Positions 1 to 8,487 of a DNA stretch of 64,000 nt are shown piece after piece. The notes below the pieces were generated by a model that saw nothing but the letters and a program-made list of their open reading frames with translations, searched no databases and was not told where the DNA came from. A program made the translations under genes and the position numbers. Each line of letters begins with the position of its first letter. The stretch's first letter is position 1. This DNA comes from Gemmatimonadaceae bacterium (GTDB lineage: Bacteria; Gemmatimonadota; Gemmatimonadetes; Gemmatimonadales; Gemmatimonadaceae): assembly GCA_020852815.1 (NCBI GenBank), contig JADZAN010000010.1, forward strand, positions 186,001 through 250,000, given 5' to 3'.

Positions 1-933
1 GCGGAGAAGCTGGAGAAGTACGCCTGGCCGGCGATGATCGCCACGATCGTCCTGATGCTCATCACGGTGCTCCCCTTCACGAGGGCCATCGCCCCCCCCA
101 TCAACGGGTCGCGCCGCTTCATCCTCGGCGCCTCGTTGCAGCCGTCGGAGTTCGGCAAGCTGGCGGTCGTGGTGTGGACCAGCATGCTCGTGCTCAAGAA
201 GGGCGACCAGATGCGCCGCCTCACCAAGGGGCTCCTCCCTTTCCTGGTGGTCGTCGGCGTCCTCGACCTCCTGGCCTTCTTCCAGCCCGACCTCTCGGTG
301 GCGATGATGTTCACCCTCATGATGGGGATCATCCTCTTCGCCGCCGAGGTGCGCATCGGGCACTTCATCCTCCTCGGGATGCTCGCCGCGCCGCTCCTCT
401 GGCACGAGATCGAGAAGCGCCAGTACGCCATGTCGCGCCTCCTGTCGTTCATGGGATCGGGCGACGCCCCCGAGGCGATCAACTTCCAGTTGCGCCAGTC
501 GCTCATCGCCGTCGGGTCCGGCGGGATCGTGGGGAAGGGGTTCGGGCAGGGATTGCAGCAGTACGGCTGGGTCCCGTTCGGCTACAACGACTTCATCGCC
601 AGCAACATCGGCGAGGAGTGGGGATTCATCGGCATCACCTTCATCACGCTGGCCTTCGCGCTGTACGCCTGGCTCGGCTTCCGCATCGCGCGCCAGGCGC
701 GGTCGCGCTTCTTGCAGCTGGTGGCCATCGGCCTCACCTGCACGACGGCCATCACCGCGTACCTGCACATCGGCGTCGTCATCGGGCTTCTCCCCACCAC
801 CGGACTCACGCTGCCGTTTGTCTCGTTCGGGAGATCGAACCTGCTGCTCAGCTTCGTCCTCACGGGGATCCTGGTGAACATCGGGAGCGCGCGCGAGAAG
901 GTGTACGGGGCGGCGGCCACCGCCCCCGTCTGA
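1..933 (+). CDS. ftsW: FtsW/RodA-family SEDS protein, 5' truncated by window edge
   Basis: SEDS-family integral membrane glycosyltransferase that polymerises lipid II into septal peptidoglycan, paired with a class B PBP. The open frame enters from base 1, so the true start lies upstream; 310 residues are visible. Seen: several hydrophobic helices, the motif NGSRRFILGASLQPSEFGKL early on, NIGEEWGFIG in the middle and LLPTTGLTLPFVSFGRSNLL near the end. These are the FtsW signatures; the usual final SYGGS is SFGRS here. The position directly before murG-murC-ftsQAZ supports FtsW over RodA. It ends 19 nt before murG, probably in one transcript. Confidence 0.93.
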   Translation, partial: AEKLEKYAWPAMIATIVLMLITVLPFTRAIAPPINGSRRFILGASLQPSEFGKLAVVVWTSMLVLKKGDQMRRLTKGLLPFLVVVGVLDLLAFFQPDLSVAMMFTLMMGIILFAAEVRIGHFILLGMLAAPLLWHEIEKRQYAMSRLLSFMGSGDAPEAINFQLRQSLIAVGSGGIVGKGFGQGLQQYGWVPFGYNDFIASNIGEEWGFIGITFITLAFALYAWLGFRIARQARSRFLQLVAIGLTCTTAITAYLHIGVVIGLLPTTGLTLPFVSFGRSNLLLSFVLTGILVNIGSAREKVYGAAATAPV

Positions 934-952
934 GCGCGGGGCATCGTCAGGC

Positions 953-2056
953 GTGCGCGTTCTCTTCACGGGCGGCGGAACCGGCGGGCACCTGTATCCC
1001 GCGCTGGCCATCGCGCGCGCCCTGGTGCGCGTGCGCCCCGACGTGCAGCCGCACTTTGTCGGGGCCACGCGTGGCATCGAGCGCGTGATCCTCCCCGACG
1101 CCGGTTTCCCGTACACGCTGCTCGATCTCCACCCGCTGTATCGTTCCGCCCCCTGGCACAACTGGAAGACGGCGCGCGGACTGCTGCAGGGGTGGCAACG
1201 CCTCGCGGCGCTGTCGCGCGAGGGCGCACCGCGCCTCGTGGTCGCCACGGGCGGCTATGCGGCGTCGGGTGCGCTCGCCTTTGCCGCGTGGCGTCGCATC
1301 CCGTTCGTGGTGCAGGAACAGAATTCGTTCCCGGGACGGACGGTTGCCCTCTTCTCCCGGTGGGCGCGCGAACTCTACCTCGGCTTTCCCGAGGCAGCCG
1401 ATCGCTTGCCGCCAGCTGCACGATCGCGTGCCATCGACACCGGCAACCCCATCGAGCCCCCCCCCGCGCTTCCCCCCGATCGCGCGGCGCAACGTCGCGC
1501 GTGGGGCTTCGGTGACGACGTGCGCCTCGTGGTGCTCGCCTTCGGCGGGAGCCAGGGCTCGGCCGCGCTCAATGCGCTGGTGGACGGATGGCTCGCGCTC
1601 GGCCTCCCTCCCGGCGTCGGGCTCATCTGGGGAACCGGGCGCGACCACATTCACCGCTACGAGGCACGCGCCAGTGCGCGCGTCGTCGTGCGCCCGTACC
1701 TCTCGCCGATCGCCGACGCATATGCGTGCGCCGACCTCGCCATTGCGCGCGCCGGTGCGATGACCACGGCGGAACTGTGCGCATGGGGGATCCCCATGTT
1801 CCTCGTGCCGCTCCCCACGGCTGCCGCCGATCACCAAACGGCGAATGCGCGCGCCCTCGCCGACGCGGGGGCCGCGCGCTGGGTGGCCCAGCGCGATGCC
1901 ACGAGCGATGCGCTGGCGCAGGTGGTGAACGAGGCGGCCAGCGATGATGCGTGGCGGGCACGCTGGTCGCTCGCGGCGCGCGCGCGCGGCCGCCCGGATG
2001 CGGCGGCGCACATCGCGACGAGGATCGCGGCGTTGCTGCCGCCGGTGGGTTCCTGA
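953..2056 (+). CDS. murG: MurG, lipid II-forming GlcNAc transferase
   Basis: Transfers GlcNAc from UDP-GlcNAc to lipid I on the inner face of the cytoplasmic membrane, giving lipid II (GT28 family). The 367-residue length is normal. The N-terminal glycine-rich loop TGGGTGGHLYPA (about residues 6-17) and the C-terminal donor-site stretch with MTTAELCAWG and ADHQTANA (about 268-300) are intact, and QEQNSFPG occurs mid-protein. The start is a GTG at 953, because the conserved RVLFTGGGTGGH follows at once and no ATG is available. It lies between ftsW and murC, as in the classical dcw cluster. Confidence 0.96.
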   Translation: MRVLFTGGGTGGHLYPALAIARALVRVRPDVQPHFVGATRGIERVILPDAGFPYTLLDLHPLYRSAPWHNWKTARGLLQGWQRLAALSREGAPRLVVATGGYAASGALAFAAWRRIPFVVQEQNSFPGRTVALFSRWARELYLGFPEAADRLPPAARSRAIDTGNPIEPPPALPPDRAAQRRAWGFGDDVRLVVLAFGGSQGSAALNALVDGWLALGLPPGVGLIWGTGRDHIHRYEARASARVVVRPYLSPIADAYACADLAIARAGAMTTAELCAWGIPMFLVPLPTAAADHQTANARALADAGAARWVAQRDATSDALAQVVNEAASDDAWRARWSLAARARGRPDAAAHIATRIAALLPPVGS

Positions 2057-2127
2057 TGTCGTCGCCGATGCGCGAGGCGCGCGCCGCACTGGCTTGCCTT
2101 CCCGAATCCCTTTTCGCACCGTCGCAC

Positions 2128-2133
2128 TAGATT
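2128..2133 (+). promoter_or_regulatory. -10-like TAGATT box just before murC
   Basis: TAGATT lies 7 nt upstream of the murC ATG at 2141. That spacing would place transcription initiation at or next to the start codon, a leaderless mRNA. No convincing -35 hexamer is seen at 17 bp, and no Shine-Dalgarno sequence precedes the ATG. Similar boxes precede five other genes in this window. Confidence 0.4.
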
Positions 2134-2140
2134 GCGCCTC

Positions 2141-3526
2141 ATGCCCCTCCTCGACACGACCGATCCCCGGCCGGTGCACTTCGTCGGCGTCGCTGGCGCG
2201 GGGATGAGCGCGCTCGCCGAGTTGTTCGTTAGGCGCGGCGTGCCGGTCACGGGGTGCGATGCGCACCTCGAGGATGGCGCCAGCCTGGCGAGGCTCGGCA
2301 TTGCGTTGCGGGAGGGGCACGACCCCGCGCACGTGGCCGGGGCACGCGCGCTGGTGGTCACCTCGGCGATGCGTCGAGACCACCCCGAACTCGAGGCGGC
2401 GCGCGCCAGCGGGATGCCCATCGTCAGGCGCGCCGAGGCGCTGGGCGAGGCGGTGAGTGGCGGAACGCTCGTGGGAATCGCCGGGACGCATGGCAAGACC
2501 ACCACGACCGTGATGACCACCGAGGCGCTCGCCGCGGCCGGATTGCACCCGACGGGCGTGGCGGGCGGTCGGGTGGGGGAGTGGGGCGGGAACCTGCGCT
2601 ACGACGGCGACCGCCTCTTCGTCGTGGAGAGCGATGAGTATGATCGCTCCTTCCTCGCCTTGTCGCCTGCGGTTGCCGTGGTCACCAACATCGAGGCCGA
2701 TCACCTCGACATCTACCGCGACCTCGACGACATCCGCGGCGCCTTCGAGCAGTTTGTCGCCCCGGCGCACACCATCGTCCTCTGCGCCGACGATGCCGGG
2801 GCCTCGTCGCTCGCTGCCCGCGGCGGGGCGGAATGCCTGCGCTACGGGACGGCATCGCCAGATGCCCGTCTCGTCGGGGTGCCGCGCCCCCTGGAGGATG
2901 GGCGCACCATGGTCGCCGTGACCTTCGATGGCGAGGGCATCGGCGACGTCACGCTCGCCGTGCCCGGGGTCCACAACGTGCGCAACGCACTCGCCGCGAT
3001 CGGGAGCGGCTTGGCGTTAGGCGCGACGCTCGAGGCGATGCGTCCCGGGCTGGAGCGCTTTCGCGGTGTGGAGCGCCGCTTCCAGCGCCTGGGGACGGCG
3101 AGCGGCGTGGCGGTGGTCGACGACTATGCCCACCACCCCACCGAGGTCGCGGCTACCATTGCCGCGGCGCGCGCCGCCTTTCCGGGGCGGCGACTCGTCG
3201 TGGCCTTCCAGCCGCATCTGTACTCGCGCACGCGCGACTTCGCCGCGCGATTTGCCGAGGCGCTGGCCGCCGCCGATGCGTGCGCACTGCTGTCGCTGTA
3301 TCCCTCGCGCGAACACCCCATCCCCGGCGTCTCCTCCGCCCTCATTGGCGACGTCATGGCGGCCGCCGGTCATGCCCCGGTGTGGAATGGCGATCGCGCC
3401 GATGCCGCACGGGCGCTCGCGGTTTTCGTGCGCGAGGGAGACGTGGTCGTCACGATGGGAGCGGGCGATGTCACGCGGGTCGGCCCTGAACTACTGCACC
3501 GCCTCGCGGCGGGGAGCGCAGCGTGA
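2141..3526 (+). CDS. murC: MurC, UDP-N-acetylmuramate--L-alanine ligase
   Basis: ATP-dependent cytosolic ligase adding L-Ala to UDP-MurNAc, the first peptide step of peptidoglycan synthesis. At 461 aa it has all three Mur-ligase domains: the N-terminal HFVGVAGAGMSALAE, the ATP loop GIAGTHGKTTTT (about residues 112-123), the central VVTNIEADHLDIY, and the C-terminal DDYAHHPTEV. I chose ATG 2141 over the in-frame TTG at 2132 because the family begins only about ten residues before the HFVG motif. The 84-nt gap after murG is the longest in the dcw block up to ftsA. Its stop overlaps the ftsQ start. murB and ddl, often next, are absent. Confidence 0.96.
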   Translation: MPLLDTTDPRPVHFVGVAGAGMSALAELFVRRGVPVTGCDAHLEDGASLARLGIALREGHDPAHVAGARALVVTSAMRRDHPELEAARASGMPIVRRAEALGEAVSGGTLVGIAGTHGKTTTTVMTTEALAAAGLHPTGVAGGRVGEWGGNLRYDGDRLFVVESDEYDRSFLALSPAVAVVTNIEADHLDIYRDLDDIRGAFEQFVAPAHTIVLCADDAGASSLAARGGAECLRYGTASPDARLVGVPRPLEDGRTMVAVTFDGEGIGDVTLAVPGVHNVRNALAAIGSGLALGATLEAMRPGLERFRGVERRFQRLGTASGVAVVDDYAHHPTEVAATIAAARAAFPGRRLVVAFQPHLYSRTRDFAARFAEALAAADACALLSLYPSREHPIPGVSSALIGDVMAAAGHAPVWNGDRADAARALAVFVREGDVVVTMGAGDVTRVGPELLHRLAAGSAA

Positions 3527-4269
3527 GCCGCGCGGCATCCCCTGCGCCCGCTCCCCCCGTGCCGGTCACGGGCTCCGGCGCCCCCCAAGCGCCGCGCCGC
3601 CGCAAGTGGGGGTGGTACATCGTCGCGCTCCTGCTCGTGGCGGCAGCGATCGCCGCGACGCCGTGGTGGGGACGAGATCTTGCCTTCTTTAGGGTCCAGC
3701 AGGTCGAGGTTCGCGGGACCCGGTTCGCGAGGCCCTCCGACATCGCCGCGCGCCTCCACATCGATACGACCTTCTCCATCTGGAACAAGTTCGACTCGCT
3801 CGAGGCGCGAGCCGCCTCGCATCCGCAGGTGCGAAGCGCGCGCGTCACGCGACGCCTCCCCAGCACGCTCGTCGTCACGATCGACGAGAACCTCCCCATT
3901 GCGCTGGTGCCGGCCGCGTCCGGGTTCAAGGCGTACGACGAGGGGGGGCGCGTCCTCCCGCTCGACCCCGCACGATGGGGCGTCGACCTCCCGATCGTGC
4001 CGCGTGTCGACACCGCGCTCTTCCGCCTGCTGGGCGACCTCAAGGCAGAGATGCCCGAGTACTACGGGCGGGTGAGCGAGGCACGCCGTGTGGGAAAGGA
4101 CGAAGTCATCCTCCAACTCGTCGACATCCCGGTGCGCGCCATGCTGAACCTGCGCGCCGAGCGCCTTCTGCAGCTATCTTCCGTCGAGGCCGATCTCGCC
4201 AAGCGCCGACTCAAGGCGGTCGAGCTCGACCTGCGCTACAAGGACCTCGTCATCGCCCGACTCCCATGA
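3523..4269 (+). CDS. ftsQ: FtsQ/DivIB cell-division protein
   Basis: Bitopic divisome protein linking FtsB/FtsL with the early division machinery. At 248 aa it has a Pro-rich cytoplasmic N-terminus of about 25 residues, one membrane helix (about 29-48, WYIVALLLVAAAIAATPWW), and a POTRA domain beginning VQQVEVRGTRFARPSDIAARL with RLPSTLVVTIDENLP. The order matches FtsQ. It starts with GTG inside the murC stop (GTGA) and ends inside the ftsA start (ATGA), so translation of the three genes is coupled. Sequence conservation in this family is low; position and POTRA carry the call. Confidence 0.9.
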   Translation: MSRAASPAPAPPVPVTGSGAPQAPRRRKWGWYIVALLLVAAAIAATPWWGRDLAFFRVQQVEVRGTRFARPSDIAARLHIDTTFSIWNKFDSLEARAASHPQVRSARVTRRLPSTLVVTIDENLPIALVPAASGFKAYDEGGRVLPLDPARWGVDLPIVPRVDTALFRLLGDLKAEMPEYYGRVSEARRVGKDEVILQLVDIPVRAMLNLRAERLLQLSSVEADLAKRRLKAVELDLRYKDLVIARLP

Positions 4270-5525
4270 ATGTGGAACGACTGGTCGCTGGACTCGACAT
4301 CGGGTCCGCCAAGACCACGGCCATCATCGCCGAGGTCGTTGGCGACCTCCCGCGTCACCCCGGCATCAAGATCCTTGGCGTGGGGCAGTCGCGCACCACG
4401 GGGCTGCGTCGCGGCGTCGTGGCCGACATCGAGGAGACGACGCAGTCCATCCGCAAGGCGGTGAGCGACGCGGAGCAGATGGCCGGCGTGAAGGTCGACG
4501 CGTGCTTCGTGGGGATTGCCGGTGAGCACGTGAAGGCGATGATCTCCAAGGGAATCGTCGCCGTCAGCAGCGACGAGATCACCCGCGGCGACGTCGAGCG
4601 TGCCAACGCGGTGGCGAGAGCGCAGGCCATTCCCCCCGAGCGCGAACTCCTCCACGCCATTCCCCAGGAATACACGGTCGACAAGAACGAGGGGATTCGC
4701 GACCCCCTCGGCATGGTCGGGACGCGCCTCGAGACCGAGATGTACCTGGTCACCATCGGGAGCTCACCGTCGCTCAACTTGCGCAAGGCGGTGGAACGCG
4801 CGGGGTACAAGCCGTTGCAGCTGGTGCTCGAGCCGCTGGCGAGCGCGCTGGCCGTGCTCACCGAGGACGAGAAGGAACTGGGCGTCGCGCTCATCGAGAT
4901 GGGCGCCGGCACGAGCGACATCGCGCTCTTCCACGAGGCCAAGATCCGCCACCTGGGCACCGTGCCGTTCGGTGGGAACAACGTCACCAACGACATCGTC
5001 CACGGCCTGGGCGTCACCCAGGCCGACGCGGAGCGGCTGAAGGAACGCTACGGCTGCGCCTACGAGCCCATGGTCGACCCGTCCGAGGTGATCACGCTGC
5101 CGAGCACGGTCGCACAGGGCGAGCGGCAGATCCCGCGCGAACTCCTGGCGCACATCATCCACCAGCGCACCGACGAGATCTTCGACCTGGTGATGCGAGA
5201 CATCGAGGCGGCCGGCTTTGCGGGGAAGCTGAGCGCGGGCGTGGTGCTCACCGGCGGCGCGGCGGCCATTCCCGGAATCACGGAGCTTGCGGCCGACGTG
5301 TTCGGGACGGGCGTGCGCGTAGGCGTGCCGACGGAGAACCTCAGCGGGTTGGTCGATGCGGTCGAGGCGCCACGCTTTGCCACCGCCGTCGGGCTCGCGC
5401 TGTATGCGGCCTCGCGTGTCGCGTTAGGGAGCGAGGCACCGGGCGGCCGTCGGCTGCAGCTCAATGCACCGAATGTGGATAAGTTGGCACAGCGCGTGAA
5501 GACGTGGTTGCAGGACTTCTTCTGA
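4266..5525 (+). CDS. ftsA: FtsA, actin-like divisome protein
   Basis: Membrane-associated actin homologue that tethers FtsZ to the membrane and recruits later divisome proteins. At 419 aa the start is fixed by ATG 4266 overlapping the ftsQ stop and by the following VAGLDIGSAKTTAII (phosphate-1 loop). The SHS2/1C region, VALIEMGAGTSDIALF (phosphate-2, about residues 206-221) and VVLTGGAAAIPGI (adenosine motif) follow. The C-terminus VDKLAQRVKTWLQDFF is an amphipathic helix suited to membrane targeting. A strong hairpin follows the gene, so ftsZ probably has extra transcription of its own. Confidence 0.95.
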   Translation: MNVERLVAGLDIGSAKTTAIIAEVVGDLPRHPGIKILGVGQSRTTGLRRGVVADIEETTQSIRKAVSDAEQMAGVKVDACFVGIAGEHVKAMISKGIVAVSSDEITRGDVERANAVARAQAIPPERELLHAIPQEYTVDKNEGIRDPLGMVGTRLETEMYLVTIGSSPSLNLRKAVERAGYKPLQLVLEPLASALAVLTEDEKELGVALIEMGAGTSDIALFHEAKIRHLGTVPFGGNNVTNDIVHGLGVTQADAERLKERYGCAYEPMVDPSEVITLPSTVAQGERQIPRELLAHIIHQRTDEIFDLVMRDIEAAGFAGKLSAGVVLTGGAAAIPGITELAADVFGTGVRVGVPTENLSGLVDAVEAPRFATAVGLALYAASRVALGSEAPGGRRLQLNAPNVDKLAQRVKTWLQDFF

Positions 5526-5613
5526 GTGCGGCGTGCGCCATGGGCACGCGCAGGAGCTGCGCGAACGGGAGTGAGTGAACGCGAGCGGGAGTGGCGATCG
5601 GTATCGTTAGGGT

Positions 5614-5650
5614 GCGACGGGCGGCGTCCGGAATGGGCGCCGCCCGTCGC
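5614..5650 (+). terminator. 13-bp perfect hairpin after ftsA
   Basis: GCGACGGGCGGCG (5614-5626) pairs exactly with CGCCGCCCGTCGC (5638-5650) around an 11-nt loop. No U-run follows, so this is either a weak or Rho-assisted terminator or an mRNA-stability/processing stem between ftsA and ftsZ. Confidence 0.55.
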
Positions 5651-5665
5651 GTTACAAACGTGATG

Positions 5666-5687
5666 TTCTCCTAGGGAATGTGGAGAA
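5666..5687. promoter_or_regulatory. Inverted repeat upstream of the ftsZ promoter
   Basis: TTCTCC and GGAGAA are separated by 10 nt and lie about 80 nt upstream of the TATATT box. The layout suits a dimeric regulator's operator, but no protein is implied by the sequence and a chance repeat is possible. Confidence 0.2.
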
Positions 5688-5765
5688 ACATTGGTCGCAC
5701 TCGCGTCGCGATCGCGGCGCAGAATCTTGCTTTCGCTCACACGTGGCCTGTACGGACAAACACGT

Positions 5766-5771
5766 TATATT
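5766..5771 (+). promoter_or_regulatory. Candidate -10 box (TATATT) for ftsZ
   Basis: TATATT stands out in GC-rich surroundings, 122 nt upstream of the ftsZ ATG. The -35 region is weak (GTGGCC at 17 bp). The 5' leader would be about 115 nt and end in a purine-rich ribosome-binding site. Confidence 0.45.
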
Positions 5772-5892
5772 CTGCGCGACTTGATCGACACGATGCGTGA
5801 CGTTATGCAGTCACTCGCGTCGTTGGAGCGATCTCGCAATCACGGAATCCATCACGTCTGACGTCCTCGCCACGAGAGGAGCCGCGCGCGCC

Positions 5893-7191
5893 ATGATCTT
5901 CGAATTCGAGGAGAACGCAATCCAGAACGCTCGCATGAAGGTGGTTGGTGTGGGTGGCGGTGGCGGGAACGCCGTCAACCGAATGATCGAGGAACGACTC
6001 GAGAGCGTCGAGTTCATCTCGATCAACACCGACTCCCAGGCGCTGTTGGCGTCGAAGTCGGATGTGAAGATCCAGATCGGGAAGAAGTTGACGCGCGGAC
6101 TCGGCGCCGGCGCCCGACCCGAGATCGGGCGCTCGGCGATCGAGGAGAATCGCGACGAGGTGGGGCGCGTACTGCACGGCGCGGACCTCGTCTTCGTCAC
6201 ATGCGGCATGGGGGGCGGGACGGGGACGGGGGCGGCGCCGGTCGTCGCCGAGCTCGCGAAGGAGGCGGGCGCGCTCACCGTCGGCATCGTCACCAAGCCG
6301 TTCCTCTTCGAGGGGCGGAAGCGGATGCGGCAGGCAGACATGGGGGTCGCCGAGATGCGCAAGCATGTGGACACGATGATCATCGTGCCTAACGAGCGGC
6401 TGCTCGCGGTGGTCGGCAAGGGGATCCCCTTCCAGGACGCGCTCAAGAAGGCCGACGAGGTGCTGCTCCACGCCACGCAGGGCATCTCGACGCTCATCTC
6501 CAAGACGGGGCTCGTGAACGTGGACTTCGCGGACGTGCGCACCGTGATGCAGAACGGTGGGTCGGCGTTGATGGGAACCGGGATCGGGCGTGGCGAGAAT
6601 CGCGCGATGGAGGCGGCGCAGCAGGCCATCTCGTCGCCGCTGCTCGACAACATCTCGATCAACGGCTCGAGCGGCGTCCTGCTCAACATCACCGGCGGCG
6701 GCGACCTGACGCTGGGCGAAGTGACGCAGATCTCCGAAATCGTGCATGACGCCGCGGGTGATGAGGCCGAGATCATCTTCGGTGCCGTCAATGAACCGGC
6801 GATGCAGGGCGAGATTCGGGTCACCGTCATTGCCACCGGTTTCGACAAGGCAATGGGACAATCTGCGTTCATCAGCGTTCCGGCCAACGTCACGACCAAG
6901 CCGGCGGCCGTCCCGTACGTGACGGCCGATCGCGGCGCGGTCGCCGGTGGTGCTCACGCGGCGGCGAGCGGTGCGAACCAGGCGCCGAGTGCTGCGCCCC
7001 AGTCGCCGACGCCGAACGTCATCCCCATTGGCGGCCAGCGCACGACCGCGCCGTTGCGTAGTATTCCCGGCGGCCAGTCGCGTCCCGCGGTCCCGAACGA
7101 CCCGAACCGGAAGTTCGCGCGCCCGCCGCAGCCTGCCACGGAGATCAACCCGATGGATATCCCGACATTCATCCGGAGACAGATGGATTGA
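5893..7191 (+). CDS. ftsZ: FtsZ, tubulin-like division GTPase
   Basis: Polymerises with GTP into the cytokinetic ring and directs septal wall synthesis. At 432 aa it shows [16 protein letters not shown], the tubulin signature [20 protein letters not shown] (about residues 103-122), the T7/catalytic region and [14 protein letters not shown] long Pro/Ala/Gln linker of about 80 residues leads to the C-terminal peptide [12 protein letters not shown], which docks to FtsA. I chose ATG 5893, with purine tract GAGAGGAG upstream, because a longer in-frame opening from 5797 adds 32 unrelated residues. The gene ends inside the start of the M23 peptidase. Confidence 0.97.
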   Translation: MIFEFEENAIQNARMKVVGVGGGGGNAVNRMIEERLESVEFISINTDSQALLASKSDVKIQIGKKLTRGLGAGARPEIGRSAIEENRDEVGRVLHGADLVFVTCGMGGGTGTGAAPVVAELAKEAGALTVGIVTKPFLFEGRKRMRQADMGVAEMRKHVDTMIIVPNERLLAVVGKGIPFQDALKKADEVLLHATQGISTLISKTGLVNVDFADVRTVMQNGGSALMGTGIGRGENRAMEAAQQAISSPLLDNISINGSSGVLLNITGGGDLTLGEVTQISEIVHDAAGDEAEIIFGAVNEPAMQGEIRVTVIATGFDKAMGQSAFISVPANVTTKPAAVPYVTADRGAVAGGAHAAASGANQAPSAAPQSPTPNVIPIGGQRTTAPLRSIPGGQSRPAVPNDPNRKFARPPQPATEINPMDIPTFIRRQMD

Positions 7192-8432
7192 GACGCTGGG
7201 GCGCTCGATTGGCGGTGTCTACGGCGGTGGCGCTCCTTGCGTGGGGCGCCATCGCCGTCGTGCGTCCGATCCCTGAAAAGCGCGCCGGCGACGTGATCAA
7301 CGGCACACGCACTCCCACGTGGCGCGTGCGCGTCGACTCCCTCTCGCGTGGCGAGACATTGAGCGGACTGCTCTCGCGCGGCGGGCTCTCGACCGAGGAG
7401 GCGACCTCCGCTCTTGGCGCGGCCACCGCACTCGACGCGCGGCGCCTTCCGGCGGGGATGCGCGTCACCCTGGGCGGGCACGAGGGGCGGCGCCCCACGC
7501 AGATCATCTTCCAGCTCGCGATCGACCGCGTCTTGCACCTGACGAAGACCGACAGCGGCTGGGTCGGGCGTGAGGAGCGCATGCCGTGGACGACCGACAC
7601 CATGGTCGTGCATGGCAACATCGCGCGCACCCTGTACGATGCCGTCGACGAGGGGGCGCCCACCCTTCCGTCGCGCGCGCGCGCCGAACTCGCCTGGACC
7701 GTCGCCGACATCTACGAGTATCGCCTCGACATGAGCCGCGACTTGCAGCCGGGCGACCAGTTCAGGGTCCTCTTCGAGCGCGAGTCGGGGCCGCAGGGGG
7801 CCGTTCGCATCGGGCGCATTCTCGCTGCCTCGTACGCATCCGGTGCGACGAGCATCGATGCCATCCGCTACGAGGGGCCGGATGGGAAGGGGCGCTACTA
7901 CGACGCCACCGGAAAGTCGCTGCAGGCGATGTTCCTGCGCGCCCCGCTCGAGTTCCGTCGCATCTCCTCCATCTTCGGGATGCGGCGGCATCCCATCCTT
8001 GGCGTGTGGCGCGCCCATCGCGGCACCGACTACTCGGCCGGGTCGGGCACTCCCGTGCGCAGCGTTGGCGACGGCGTCGTGGTGCGGGCTGGCCGCATGC
8101 GCGGCTATGGCAACGTGGTCGACGTTAGGCATGCCAACGGCTTTGTTTCCCGCTACGGCCACCTGCGCGGCTTTGCGCGCGGGGTGCGCGCCGGGCTCCG
8201 CATCGGGATCGGCGAGACGATCGGCTATGTCGGCATGACGGGGCTCGCCACCGCGCCCCACCTCCACTTCGAGGTCCTCGTGGGCGGGGTGCAGCAGAAT
8301 CCGCGCACCGCGCTTGCCTCCACCGGTGGGGCACCGCTCGCCGCGGGCGAGGTGGCCGATTTCGCCCGCGTGCGTGAGTCGGTCCTCGCCCTGCTGCAGC
8401 ACGCGACGACGCAGGTTGCCGACTCCAACTGA
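7188..8432 (+). CDS. M23-family peptidoglycan endopeptidase (LytM domain)
   Basis: Predicted envelope Zn-peptidase or divisome activator. Of 414 aa, an N-terminal signal/anchor helix (about residues 4-25) and an OPA-like region with [17 protein letters not shown] precede a C-terminal LytM/M23 domain. Zn ligands are visible as HRGTDY (His about 276, Asp about 280) and HLHFEV (about 358-362), so it looks catalytically competent rather than an EnvC/NlpD-type degenerate activator. The start is the TTG overlapping the ftsZ stop (TTGA); an ATG-led alternative would lose the signal sequence. Direct coupling to ftsZ suggests a role in septal wall splitting (inference). Confidence 0.88.
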   Translation: MRRWGARLAVSTAVALLAWGAIAVVRPIPEKRAGDVINGTRTPTWRVRVDSLSRGETLSGLLSRGGLSTEEATSALGAATALDARRLPAGMRVTLGGHEGRRPTQIIFQLAIDRVLHLTKTDSGWVGREERMPWTTDTMVVHGNIARTLYDAVDEGAPTLPSRARAELAWTVADIYEYRLDMSRDLQPGDQFRVLFERESGPQGAVRIGRILAASYASGATSIDAIRYEGPDGKGRYYDATGKSLQAMFLRAPLEFRRISSIFGMRRHPILGVWRAHRGTDYSAGSGTPVRSVGDGVVVRAGRMRGYGNVVDVRHANGFVSRYGHLRGFARGVRAGLRIGIGETIGYVGMTGLATAPHLHFEVLVGGVQQNPRTALASTGGAPLAAGEVADFARVRESVLALLQHATTQVADSN

Positions 8433-8475
8433 GGCGACTCGTCCTCGACGCACAGCGCCCACACAGGCTCGGGCG

Positions 8476-8481
8476 TAGATT
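8476..8481 (+). promoter_or_regulatory. -10-like TAGATT box before the 8488 gene
   Basis: TAGATT is followed by 6 nt and then the ATG at 8488, with no Shine-Dalgarno sequence. This fits a leaderless start and separates the following gene from the ftsZ/M23 transcript. Confidence 0.4.
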
Positions 8482-8487
8482 CCCGAC

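Larger units (their letters stand above)
5526..5892 (+). other. ftsA-ftsZ intergenic region (367 bp), no gene
   Basis: No supported coding frame lies here. From left to right it holds a CGTTAGGG copy of the dispersed motif (5605), a perfect 13-bp hairpin (5614-5650), a 6-bp inverted repeat TTCTCC/GGAGAA (5666-5671 and 5682-5687), a TATATT box (5766-5771) and the ftsZ ribosome-binding purine tract GAGAGGAG just before ATG 5893. The arrangement reads as attenuation of ftsA read-through followed by a dedicated ftsZ promoter with a leader of roughly 115 nt. Confidence 0.6.

Noticed and set aside
947-2974. 675-codon reverse-strand open frame and other long reverse or shifted frames
   Set aside because: They lie opposite clear genes (murG, murC and others), consist of Arg/Ala/Gly-rich text, and result from high-GC codon bias rather than coding.
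5797-5892. Extended ftsZ start at 5797
   Set aside because: Adds 32 unrelated residues; a ribosome site precedes ATG 5893.
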